A stretch of 53,184 nucleotides of DNA from Klebsiella pneumoniae (GTDB lineage: Bacteria > Pseudomonadota > Gammaproteobacteria > Steroidobacterales > Steroidobacteraceae), in assembly GCA_945860725.1 (NCBI GenBank), contig CAMAQZ010000011.1, positions 1 through 53,184 of the forward strand, in the 5' to 3' direction. The notes below the pieces were generated by a model. The model searched no databases and was not told the DNA's origin. It saw only the letters and a list, made by a program, of their open reading frames with translations. Position numbers and translations under genes: made by a program. Positions 44,227 to 53,184 of the stretch are shown here, piece after piece; position 1 is the stretch's first letter; the number at the start of each line of letters is the position of its first letter.

Positions 44227-44706
44227 ATGAGCATCACAGTCACGCTGATCGTCCAAGGCCTCGCGTTCCTCGCGGTGGCTTGGCTCGTGATGCGTTTCGG
44301 TTGGCCGGAGATCATGGCCGCCATCGAAGCCCGTCAGAAGCAGATCGCCGACGGCCTCGCCGCCGCCGACAAAGGACAGAAGGAACTCGGTGAAGCCACA
44401 AGCCGCGCCGAGACCATTGTCCGCGAGGCGCGCGAACGCGCCAAGTTGGTCGAGGATCAGGCCGCGCGTCGTGCCAACGAGGCCCTTGAGGCCGCGAAGC
44501 GCACGGCGCAGGCCGAGGGCGCGCGCATCGTGATCGCCGCGCGTGAAGAGGTCGTGACCGAGACCGGCCGAGCCCGCGAACAGTTGCGCAAGGATTTCGG
44601 CACGATGGTCGTGTCGGGTGCTTCGCGACTGCTCGAGCGTGAGGTCGATGCCAAGGCGCACACCCAGCTCATCGACAAGCTCGCCGACGAGATCGCCCGT
44701 GGCTGA
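44227..44706 (+). CDS. atpF: ATP synthase Fo subunit b
   Basis: Peripheral stalk subunit, 159 aa: one N-terminal membrane helix (TLIVQGLAFLAVAWLVMRFGW) and a long charged coiled coil. A single ordinary b subunit, so a homodimeric stalk. Its end overlaps atpH by 8 bp. Confidence 0.97.
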   Translation: MSITVTLIVQGLAFLAVAWLVMRFGWPEIMAAIEARQKQIADGLAAADKGQKELGEATSRAETIVREARERAKLVEDQAARRANEALEAAKRTAQAEGARIVIAAREEVVTETGRAREQLRKDFGTMVVSGASRLLEREVDAKAHTQLIDKLADEIARG

Positions 44707-45238
44707 TTCGGCGACAGTCGCCCGGCCTTACGCTCGCGCCGCTTTCGAGCACGCGAACGCGGCCGGCCAACTTGCGCCCTGGGGCGAGATGCTGGCGCGC
44801 GCGGGCGCTGCGGTGACCGACAAGCGCGTCGCATCGCTCATCGGCAACCCCCATGTGCTGCGCGCCGATCTCGTCGCGTTGGTCGCGGAGGTCGCGGGTG
44901 CCGCAAGCGACGGCAAAGCCCACAACTTCATCCAACTGCTCGCCGCCAACAACCGGCTCGCGTTGTTGCCGCAGATCGCGCAGCAGTACGAAGCGCTGCG
45001 TGCCGAGGTCGAGAACACCGTCGATGTGACGGTCGCCTCGGCGCTGCCGCTCACGGCGGAGCAGTCCGACAAACTCGCGCAGGCGCTCACGCGCCGCCTG
45101 CGCCGCACCGTGCGGCTCACCGCCACGGTCGACCCCTCGCTGATCGGCGGGGCGGTCGTGCGCGCAGGCGACTTCGTCATCGATGGCTCGCTGCGTGGGC
45201 GCGTCGAGCGGCTCGCAAACACCATGGCCGGCGCCTGA
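44699..45238 (+). CDS. atpH: ATP synthase F1 subunit delta
   Basis: Connects the peripheral stalk to the alpha3beta3 head. The GTG at 44699 gives 179 aa beginning VADSATVARPYARAAFEHA, the family N-terminus. LRRTVRLTATVDPSLIGGAVVRAGDFVIDGSL near the C-terminus is conserved. The start lies 8 bp inside atpF. Confidence 0.96.
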   Translation: MADSATVARPYARAAFEHANAAGQLAPWGEMLARAGAAVTDKRVASLIGNPHVLRADLVALVAEVAGAASDGKAHNFIQLLAANNRLALLPQIAQQYEALRAEVENTVDVTVASALPLTAEQSDKLAQALTRRLRRTVRLTATVDPSLIGGAVVRAGDFVIDGSLRGRVERLANTMAGA

Positions 45239-45277
45239 CGCGCCGCCCCACCACGGATACGTAGAAAGGTAATAGCC

Positions 45278-46816
45278 ATGTCCATCAAGGCATCCGAGAT
45301 CAGCGACCTCATCAAGCAGCGCATCGACAAGTTCGAGTCTGCGGCCGAGGCGCGCAACACTGGCACCATCGTCTCGGTCACGGACGGCATCTGCCGCATC
45401 CATGGCCTCGCCGATGTGCGTTATGGCGAGATGATCGAGTTCCCCGGCAACCTGTTCGGCCTTGCGCTGAACCTGGAGCAGGACTCGGTCGGCTCTGTCG
45501 TCCTCGGCGACTACAAGTCGCTGAAGGAAGGCGATACCGTGAAGACCACGGGCCGCATCCTCGAAGTACCGGTGGGTCCTGAGCTGCTCGGCCGCGTCGT
45601 CGATGCGCTCGGCACGCCGATCGACGGCAAGGGTCCGCTCAAGACCACGCGCACCTCGCCCATCGAGCGCGTCGCGCCCGGCGTCATCTACCGCAAATCG
45701 GTGAGCCAGCCGGTACAGACCGGCTACAAGGCGGTCGATGCGATGGTGCCGGTCGGCCGCGGCCAACGCGAACTGATCATCGGCGACCGTCAGACCGGCA
45801 AGACCGCGATGGCCATCGATACGATCATCAACCAGAAGTCCTCGGGCATTAAATGCATCTATGTCGCGATCGGACAGAAGCAGTCCTCGATCGCCAACGT
45901 GGTGCGCAAGCTCGAGGAGCACGGCGCGATGGACCACACCATCATCGTCGCCGCCTCGGCCTCGACGCCTGCCGCCATGCAGTACCTGTCGGCATACGCC
46001 GGTGTGACGATGGGCGAATACTTCATGGATAACGGTGAAGACGCGCTGATCGTCTACGACGATCTCTCGAAGCAAGCCGTCGCTTACCGCCAGATCTCGC
46101 TGCTGCTGCGCCGCCCGCCGGGCCGCGAGGCGTTCCCCGGCGATGTGTTCTATCTCCACTCGCGGCTGCTCGAGCGCAGCGCCCGGGTCAACGAGGAATA
46201 CGTGGAGACGGCGACCAAAGGTGCCGTCAAAGGCAAGACTGGCTCGTTGACCGGATTGCCGATCATCGAGACGCAGGCGGGCGACGTCACGGCGTTCGTG
46301 CCGACCAACGTCATCTCGATCACTGACGGTCAGATCTTCCTCGAGACCGACCTCTTCAACTCCGGCATCCGTCCGGCGATGAACGCCGGTATCTCGGTGT
46401 CGCGCGTCGGCGGCGCCGCGCAGACCGACATCATCAAACGCCTGGGCGGCGGTATCCGCCTCGCGCTCGCGCAGTACCGCGAGCTCGCGGCGTTCTCGCA
46501 GTTTGCCTCCGACCTCGACGAGGCCACCCGCAAGCAGCTCGAGCGCGGCCAGCGCGTGACCGAGGTCATGAAGCAGAAGCAGTACGCGCCGATGTCGGTG
46601 GCGGAGATGGCGCTCTCCATCTATGCCGTCAACAGCGGCTACATGGACAAGATCGAGAAGGCTCGGATCGTGGACTTCGAGGCAGCGCTGCAGAGCTTCG
46701 CCAAGTCCTCGCACAAGGCCTCGCTGGACGCCATCAACGCCGAGCCCGTGCTCAAGAAGCACGAGGCGACGCTGAAGGCGATCTGCGAGGACTTCGCGGC
46801 CAACGGCACCTACTGA
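45278..46816 (+). CDS. atpA: ATP synthase F1 subunit alpha
   Basis: Non-catalytic nucleotide-binding subunit, 512 aa, almost the E. coli length. P-loop [13 protein letters not shown], the [17 protein letters not shown] segment, and the arginine finger region in [35 protein letters not shown] context. GTAGAAAGGTAATAGCC precedes the ATG, giving an AAGG ribosome site. Confidence 0.98.
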   Translation: MSIKASEISDLIKQRIDKFESAAEARNTGTIVSVTDGICRIHGLADVRYGEMIEFPGNLFGLALNLEQDSVGSVVLGDYKSLKEGDTVKTTGRILEVPVGPELLGRVVDALGTPIDGKGPLKTTRTSPIERVAPGVIYRKSVSQPVQTGYKAVDAMVPVGRGQRELIIGDRQTGKTAMAIDTIINQKSSGIKCIYVAIGQKQSSIANVVRKLEEHGAMDHTIIVAASASTPAAMQYLSAYAGVTMGEYFMDNGEDALIVYDDLSKQAVAYRQISLLLRRPPGREAFPGDVFYLHSRLLERSARVNEEYVETATKGAVKGKTGSLTGLPIIETQAGDVTAFVPTNVISITDGQIFLETDLFNSGIRPAMNAGISVSRVGGAAQTDIIKRLGGGIRLALAQYRELAAFSQFASDLDEATRKQLERGQRVTEVMKQKQYAPMSVAEMALSIYAVNSGYMDKIEKARIVDFEAALQSFAKSSHKASLDAINAEPVLKKHEATLKAICEDFAANGTY

Positions 46817-46838
46817 GCCCCGCTACAGGCGAAAAGAG

Positions 46839-47699
46839 ATGCCAGGCACCAAAGAGATCCGCACCAAGATCGCGAGTGTGAAGAGCACTCAGAAGATCAC
46901 TAAGGCGATGGAGATGGTCGCGGCGAGCAAGATGCGCCGCGCCCAAGAGCGGATGCGCTTGGCCCGTCCGTATGCCGACAAGATCCGCACCGTCGTCGGC
47001 CACCTCAACAAAGCGAACCCCGACTACAAGCATCCGTTCCTCGTCGAGCGGGAGGCGAAGCATATCGGGATCATCATCGTGTCGAGCGATCGCGGTCTCT
47101 GCGGCGCGCTCAACACTAACGTCTTCAAGAGCACGCTGGGCCTGATGCGTGACTGGCAGAGTAAAGACGCGAAGGTCAGTCTCTGCGTGCTCGGCAGCAA
47201 GGGGCTGGCGTTCTTCCGCCGTCTCAGCCTGCCGATCCTCGCGAGTACCACCGGTCTTGGCGACAAGCCGCGCGTGAAGGACCTGCTCGGTGCGGTGAAG
47301 GTCATGCTCGACGCCTACAAGGATGGTGGCATCGACCGGCTGTTCATCGTCAACGCGCAGTTCGTCAACACCATGACGCAAAAGCCGGTGGTGACGCAGC
47401 TGTTGCCGCTGGAGAGCACGGATGCGGGCGACCTGCAGGACCACTGGGATTATCTCTACGAACCCAGCGCCGGCGAGATCCTCGATGGCGTGCTGATGCG
47501 CTACATCGAGTCACAGGTCTACCGCGGCGCGGTCGAGAGCGTGGCTTGCGAGATGGCGGCGCGCATGGTCGCCATGAAGGCGGCCACGGACAACGCGGGC
47601 AACCTGATCGGCGACCTGCAGCTCATCTACAACAAGGCGCGACAGGCGGCGATCACGAAAGAACTGTCAGAGATCGTCGGCGGCGCGGCAGCGGTCTGA
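46839..47699 (+). CDS. atpG: ATP synthase F1 subunit gamma
   Basis: Central rotor shaft, 286 aa. N-terminal [32 protein letters not shown] and C-terminal [19 protein letters not shown] helices form the coiled-coil shaft, with the Rossmann-like part [13 protein letters not shown] between them. It starts 22 bp after atpA. Confidence 0.98.
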   Translation: MPGTKEIRTKIASVKSTQKITKAMEMVAASKMRRAQERMRLARPYADKIRTVVGHLNKANPDYKHPFLVEREAKHIGIIIVSSDRGLCGALNTNVFKSTLGLMRDWQSKDAKVSLCVLGSKGLAFFRRLSLPILASTTGLGDKPRVKDLLGAVKVMLDAYKDGGIDRLFIVNAQFVNTMTQKPVVTQLLPLESTDAGDLQDHWDYLYEPSAGEILDGVLMRYIESQVYRGAVESVACEMAARMVAMKAATDNAGNLIGDLQLIYNKARQAAITKELSEIVGGAAAV

Positions 47700-47733
47700 C
47701 CCGCGCAGCATCTCCAAAGATATTCACGGATAA

Positions 47734-49173
<1,440 letters not shown>

Positions 49174-49229
49174 GGGCGCGCTCCGCACGCCCCTCTGTAG
49201 CACGCCGCACCGAACCAGAGCGATCACAC

Positions 49230-49658
49230 ATGGCCGCCGATAGCACCATCCATTGCGACATCGTCAGCGCCGAGGGCGAGATCTATTCTGGCCCGGCGAA
49301 GATGGTGTTCGTGCCGGCCATTCAGGGCGAGATAGGCATCGCGCCACGCCACGCGCCGTTGCTGACGCTCCTCAACGCTGGTGAAGTGCGTGTACAGACT
49401 CCGTCGGGCGAGGAACTCTTGTTCTTCGTCGGGGGTGGCGCGCTCGAAGTGCAACCGAAGAAGATCACGGTGCTCGCGGACACGGCGATACGGGCGAAGG
49501 ATCTCGATGAGGCGGCCGCCCTCGAGGCCAAGAGGCACGCTGAAGAGGCTCTGCAGGGTAATCTCGACAAGCTGGAGCAAGCCGAGGCGCTGGCTGAGCT
49601 CGTCCGCGCTGCCGCGCAGCTCAGGATGTTGCAGAAACTTCGCAAGACCCGCGGCTGA
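49230..49658 (+). CDS. atpC: ATP synthase F1 subunit epsilon
   Basis: Regulatory rotor subunit of 142 aa. N-terminal beta sandwich (DIVSAEGEIYSGPAKMV, GEIGIAPRHAPLLT) and C-terminal helical hairpin (KRHAEEALQGNLDKLEQAEALAEL) able to inhibit hydrolysis. Last atp gene; glmU follows after 18 bp and may be read through. Confidence 0.96.
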   Translation: MAADSTIHCDIVSAEGEIYSGPAKMVFVPAIQGEIGIAPRHAPLLTLLNAGEVRVQTPSGEELLFFVGGGALEVQPKKITVLADTAIRAKDLDEAAALEAKRHAEEALQGNLDKLEQAEALAELVRAAAQLRMLQKLRKTRG

Positions 49659-49676
49659 TCGGTCGGTGCGTCCTTC

Positions 49677-51080
49677 ATGACGCTCTCCATCGTCATCTTG
49701 GCAGCAGGTCAAGGCAAACGGATGAACTCCGCGTTGCCGAAAGTTTTGCAGCCGCTCGCCGGTCGGCCGTTGCTCGGGCATGTACTCACGGCTGCGCGCG
49801 CCCTCGAGCCCGCCGCGGTGCATGTCGTGTACGGTCACGGTGGCGAGCAGGTACAGGCCGCGCTCGCCGCTGATCTCGCCATCGTTGCGCCGCGCAGCTC
49901 CTGGGTGTTGCAGGCGGAGCAGAAGGGCACCGGGCACGCCATGCAGCAGGCGCTGCCTGCGCTGCATGACGATCAGATCGTGCTCGTGCTCTACGGCGAT
50001 GTGCCGTTGGTGCAGCCGGAGACGCTGCGCGCGCTGGTCGCGCTCGCGGGTCCGAAGTCGCTCGGACTGCTCACCGTCGAGCTCCCCGATCCCACCGGAT
50101 ACGGCCGCATCGTGCGCGATGCGCGTGGCAAAGTATTGCGGATCGTCGAACAGAAGGACGCGAACGCCCGCGAGCGCAAGATCCGCGAGGGCAACACTGG
50201 CATCATGGCGGTGCCGGTCAAGCGCCTGCGCGGTTGGCTCTCCAAGTTGCGCAATGCCAATGCGCAGGGCGAGTACTACCTCACCGACATCATCGCGATG
50301 GCGGTGAAGGACAAGGTCAAGGTTGCGCCACTCGCTGCGCCGACGGTCGCCGAGGTGCTCGGCATCAACGACAAGGTCCAGCTCGCCGAGGCGGAGTGTG
50401 CGCTGCAGCATTCGCGCGCACGCGCCCTGATGGTGGCGGGTGCGACGCTCGCCGATACGGTGCGCGTTGATGTGCGCGGCGAGGTCGTGGTCGGCCGTGA
50501 CGTCTTCATCGACATCAACGTCGTGTTCGAGGGCCGCGTGGTGCTCGGCGACGGGGTCATCGTCGGTCCGGGCTGCGTGCTGCGAGACTGCGAGCTCGCG
50601 GCCGGTGTGCGCCTCAACGCATACTGCGTCATCGAGGGCGCGACGGTCGGCGCCGGCGCGATCATCGGGCCTTTTGCGCGGCTGCGGCCAGGCGCCTCGC
50701 TCGGCCCCGATGTGCACATCGGCAACTTCGTCGAGATCAAGAACTCGACGATGGGTGCAGGCGCCAAGGCCAACCACTTGGCCTATGTGGGTGACGCGAC
50801 CGTCGGCGCGCGCGCCAACATCGGCGCTGGCACCATCGTCGCCAACTACGACGGTGCGAACAAGCACCACACCGTCATCGGCGCGGACGCCCATACCGGC
50901 TCGAACTCCGTGCTGGTCGCGCCGGTCAACATCGGCGTCGGCGCCACCGTCGGCGCCGGCTCCACGATCACCAAGGATGTGCCCGCGGGCACGCTCGTCG
51001 TCGCCCGAGGCAAGCCGGTCGCGATAGCGGGCTGGAAGCGGCCGTCGAAAAGCGGTGGCCGTAGGGTGGCTAAGCCTTGA
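49677..51080 (+). CDS. glmU: Bifunctional GlcNAc-1-P uridyltransferase / GlcN-1-P acetyltransferase
   Basis: Makes UDP-GlcNAc for peptidoglycan and LPS. 467 aa: N-terminal pyrophosphorylase ([29 protein letters not shown]) and C-terminal left-handed beta-helix acetyltransferase with hexapeptide repeats, including [20 protein letters not shown] and [11 protein letters not shown]. Linkage to the atp operon and glmS is conserved in Gammaproteobacteria. No terminator is seen after atpC. Confidence 0.97.
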   Translation: MTLSIVILAAGQGKRMNSALPKVLQPLAGRPLLGHVLTAARALEPAAVHVVYGHGGEQVQAALAADLAIVAPRSSWVLQAEQKGTGHAMQQALPALHDDQIVLVLYGDVPLVQPETLRALVALAGPKSLGLLTVELPDPTGYGRIVRDARGKVLRIVEQKDANARERKIREGNTGIMAVPVKRLRGWLSKLRNANAQGEYYLTDIIAMAVKDKVKVAPLAAPTVAEVLGINDKVQLAEAECALQHSRARALMVAGATLADTVRVDVRGEVVVGRDVFIDINVVFEGRVVLGDGVIVGPGCVLRDCELAAGVRLNAYCVIEGATVGAGAIIGPFARLRPGASLGPDVHIGNFVEIKNSTMGAGAKANHLAYVGDATVGARANIGAGTIVANYDGANKHHTVIGADAHTGSNSVLVAPVNIGVGATVGAGSTITKDVPAGTLVVARGKPVAIAGWKRPSKSGGRRVAKP

Positions 51081-51112
51081 GCTTTCTTTGTTCGCGTTCC
51101 CTGACTACAGCG

Positions 51113-51118
51113 TAGTAT
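51113..51118 (+). promoter_or_regulatory. -10 box for leaderless glmS transcript
   Basis: TAGTAT followed by 8 nt and the glmS ATG at 51127. A weak TTGTTC lies 19 bp upstream. No ribosome site is visible in the 46-bp glmU-glmS gap. Confidence 0.45.
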
Positions 51119-51126
51119 CCTGACCT

Positions 51127-52962
51127 ATGTGTGGAATCGTCGGCGCAATCGCCAACCGTGACATCGTCCCCGTGCTCGTCGAGGGCTTGAGGCGTCTCGA
51201 GTACCGCGGCTACGATTCTGCAGGCGTTGCGGTCGTCAACGGAACCGGCCACCTCAAGCGCGTGCGCACGGTCGGTAAGGTCCAGCGGCTGCAGGACGCG
51301 ATCGACGCTTCCCCGACCCACGGCAAACTCGGTATCGCCCACACGCGCTGGGCGACCCACGGTGTGCCCTCCGAGCGCAACGCGCATCCGCACATCTCTG
51401 CCGACGGCCTCGCGCTCGTCCACAACGGCATCATCGAGAACCACGACGAGCTTCGGGCGGAGCTCGAAGCCAAGGGCTACGCCTTCACCTCCGAGACCGA
51501 TACCGAGGTCATCGCCCACCGTATCCACCAGCATCTCGGGGTGCATGGCGATCTCTTCAAGGCGGTCCGTGCGACAGTCGCCGAACTCGAAGGTGCGTAT
51601 GCGCTCGCCGTGGTCAGCGAATCGGACCCGGAGCGCATCATCCTCGCGCGCGAAGGGTGTCCGGTGGTCATCGGTCTCGGCGACGGCGAGAACTTCGTCG
51701 CCTCCGATGTGTCGGCGTTGCTGCCCGTGACGCGTCGCTTCATGTTCCTCGAAGAAGGTGACGTCGCAGAAGTTCGCCGTACCAGCGTCCGGGTGCTCGA
51801 CCGTGACGGCAATTCAGCGGTACGCGAGGTACGTCAGAGCGAGCTCTCCGCCGATGCCGCCGACAAGGGGCAGTATCCGCACTTTATGCTCAAGGAGATC
51901 TACGAACAGCCGCGTGCGATCGCCGACACGCTGCAAGAGCGCGTCGCGCACGGGCGGCTGCTCGAAGCGGCGTTCGGTCCTGCAGCGATGGCGGTGTTCG
52001 GCAAGGTCGAGCATGTGCACATCGTCGCCTGCGGCACCAGCTACCACGCCGGTTGCGTCACCCGCTATCTCATCGAACAGATCGCAGGTGTGCCCTGCGT
52101 GGTCGAGATCGCAAGCGAATACCGCTATCGCCAGCCGGTGGTGCCAAAGAATTCCTTGTTCGTCACCATCTCCCAGTCGGGCGAGACGGCGGACACGCTC
52201 GCTGCACTGCGTCTCGCGAAAGCGGGCGGCTATCTGTCTTCGCTCGCTATCTGCAACGTGCCCGAGAGCTCGTTGGTGCGCGAATCAGAGCTCGTCATGC
52301 TCACGCGTGCGGGTCCCGAGATCGGGGTCGCCTCCACCAAGGCCTTCACCACGCAACTCACGGCGCTATCGCTGCTCGTGATCGCACTGGCACGCCATCA
52401 CGGCGCACGACCTGAAGCCGAGCACACGCTGGTCTCGCGCCTGATCGAGCTGCCGGGCATCATAGAGAAGACCCTCGCGCTCGATCCGGTTATCCGTGAG
52501 CTCGCCAAACGCTTCGCCGACAAGCACCATGCGCTGTTCCTCGGTCGTGGCACGATGCATCCGATTGCGATGGAAGGGGCGCTCAAGCTCAAAGAAATCT
52601 CCTATATCCACGCCGAAGCCTATGCAGCAGGTGAGCTCAAGCATGGGCCGCTCGCGCTCGTCGATGCCGATATGCCTGTGGTGGTGGTCGCGCCGAACAC
52701 CGATCTGCTCGAGAAGCTCAAGTCGAACATGATGGAGGTGCGCGCGCGCGGCGGCGAGCTGATCGTGTTCGCCGATCCGGACGCCGGCATCGAGCCGTCT
52801 GAAGGCGTCACGGTCATCACCATGCCGCGGCATGTGAGTTACCTGCAGGCTGCGGTGGTCTACACCTTGCCGCTGCAGTTGCTCTCGTACCATGTGGCGA
52901 TCCTGCGTGGCACCGATGTCGATCAACCGCGCAATCTCGCCAAGAGCGTTACGGTCGAGTAG
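51127..52962 (+). CDS. glmS: Glutamine-fructose-6-phosphate aminotransferase
   Basis: Forms glucosamine-6-phosphate from fructose-6-phosphate and glutamine, the entry to amino-sugar synthesis. 611 aa: class II glutamine amidotransferase domain with nucleophile Cys2 ([23 protein letters not shown]), then two SIS domains ([18 protein letters not shown]) and the C-terminal NLAKSVTVE tail. It uses the glutamine made by GlnA. Initiation is probably leaderless. Confidence 0.98.
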   Translation: MCGIVGAIANRDIVPVLVEGLRRLEYRGYDSAGVAVVNGTGHLKRVRTVGKVQRLQDAIDASPTHGKLGIAHTRWATHGVPSERNAHPHISADGLALVHNGIIENHDELRAELEAKGYAFTSETDTEVIAHRIHQHLGVHGDLFKAVRATVAELEGAYALAVVSESDPERIILAREGCPVVIGLGDGENFVASDVSALLPVTRRFMFLEEGDVAEVRRTSVRVLDRDGNSAVREVRQSELSADAADKGQYPHFMLKEIYEQPRAIADTLQERVAHGRLLEAAFGPAAMAVFGKVEHVHIVACGTSYHAGCVTRYLIEQIAGVPCVVEIASEYRYRQPVVPKNSLFVTISQSGETADTLAALRLAKAGGYLSSLAICNVPESSLVRESELVMLTRAGPEIGVASTKAFTTQLTALSLLVIALARHHGARPEAEHTLVSRLIELPGIIEKTLALDPVIRELAKRFADKHHALFLGRGTMHPIAMEGALKLKEISYIHAEAYAAGELKHGPLALVDADMPVVVVAPNTDLLEKLKSNMMEVRARGGELIVFADPDAGIEPSEGVTVITMPRHVSYLQAAVVYTLPLQLLSYHVAILRGTDVDQPRNLAKSVTVE

Positions 52963-52965
52963 CCC

Positions 52966-52980
52966 GACTGCAGGTCAGTC
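52966..52980. terminator. Weak hairpin after glmS
   Basis: GACTG-CAGGT-CAGTC directly after the glmS stop forms a 5-bp stem. It overlaps the stop of the convergent gene. Too short and without a T-tract, so low confidence. Confidence 0.2.
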
Positions 52981-53184
52981 TTGGCGCCGGTCGGCCCTGT
53001 GTTGCCGCCATTTGATCGCGAGCAAGGTCATAAAGACGATGAGGATGACGAGCGGCACGAAGTGCCGGTCGGTGTGCCGCGCCCACGCGAGCCATGAGGG
53101 CTCGGCCAACCACGCGGCGAGCAGGACCACCACCAGCAGCACATGGACGCGCGCCAGCACGCAGATCCGGCAGGTGGTGCGAAG
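52975..53184 (-). CDS. C-terminal part of an unknown membrane protein
   Basis: The minus-strand frame is open from the right window edge to a TGA at 52975-52977; at least 69 residues. Two hydrophobic segments (HVLLVVVLLAAWLAEPSW and HFVPLVILIVFMTLLAIKW) are followed by a basic tail (RQHRADRRQD). The part before the first helix holds two Cys (TTCRIC). I do not recognise it. The GTG at 53160 would give a 61-aa protein, but the upstream frame continues, so a longer gene is more likely. Confidence 0.5.
   Translation of the reverse strand, partial: LRTTCRICVLARVHVLLVVVLLAAWLAEPSWLAWARHTDRHFVPLVILIVFMTLLAIKWRQHRADRRQD

Noticed and set aside
44669-46762. 697-codon antisense frame over atpH-atpA
   Set aside because: Same reason: shadow of strongly conserved genes, with no recognisable domain.

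Overview
This is a GC-rich chromosomal segment of a gammaproteobacterium. The evidence is the glnA-ntrB-ntrC operon under sigma54/NtrC control, the rhodanese-grxC-secB-gpsA block divergent from envC-ctpA, the tatABC operon, and the rsmG-parA-parB-atpIBEFHAGDC-glmU-glmS order. Placement near Xanthomonadales/Nevskiales-type lineages is only an impression from GC content and gene content. The window is almost entirely core genes. I see no rRNA, tRNA, CRISPR array, insertion sequence or prophage.

Layout. 1-1.1 kb: the end of a secreted DUF3313-type protein, a phospholipase-D remnant, and the glnA control region. 1.1-6.2 kb: glnA, ntrB, ntrC and a Tat-signal HisC-like aminotransferase, all on +. 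6.2-19.2 kb: glycogen metabolism, with glgC-glgA on - and glgP-glgB-glgX-malQ on +, the latter followed by an MscS channel and a TauE/SafE permease. 19.2-25.7 kb: pyrD (class 1B-like), trmL, the gpsA-secB-grxC-rhodanese operon, then envC-ctpA. 25.7-32.5 kb: membrane and transport genes (DedA, MAPEG, YvlD-like, an unknown secreted protein, and a POT-OPT-EamA operon). 32.6-35.1 kb: tatABC, dtd and a dihaem cytochrome c. 35.1-39.2 kb: an S9 peptidase, a metallo-beta-lactamase-fold hydrolase and a YhdH/AcuI-type oxidoreductase. 39.2-42.5 kb: rsmG, parA, a membrane protein and parB. 42.6-53 kb: the complete F1Fo ATP synthase operon, glmU and glmS, then the end of an unknown membrane protein.

How the genes fit together. 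NtrBC sense nitrogen status and should drive glnA from a canonical sigma54 promoter. The glg genes cover synthesis (GlgC, GlgA, GlgB) and breakdown (GlgP, GlgX, MalQ) of glycogen. TatABC could export the Tat-signal aminotransferase. GlmS and GlmU supply UDP-GlcNAc for the wall.

The most notable non-genic signal is a recurrent arrangement: a TANNNT -10 box lying 6-8 nt upstream of a start codon, usually with no Shine-Dalgarno. It occurs at eight genes (pyrD, trmL, rhodanese, envC, ctpA, parA, parB, glmS) and suggests leaderless mRNAs. Other items worth checking are the Tat-signal aminotransferase, a membrane protein gene between parA and parB, the translationally coupled POT-OPT-EamA operon, and the palindromic region over the atp promoter. 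I found no clear undescribed multi-gene system.
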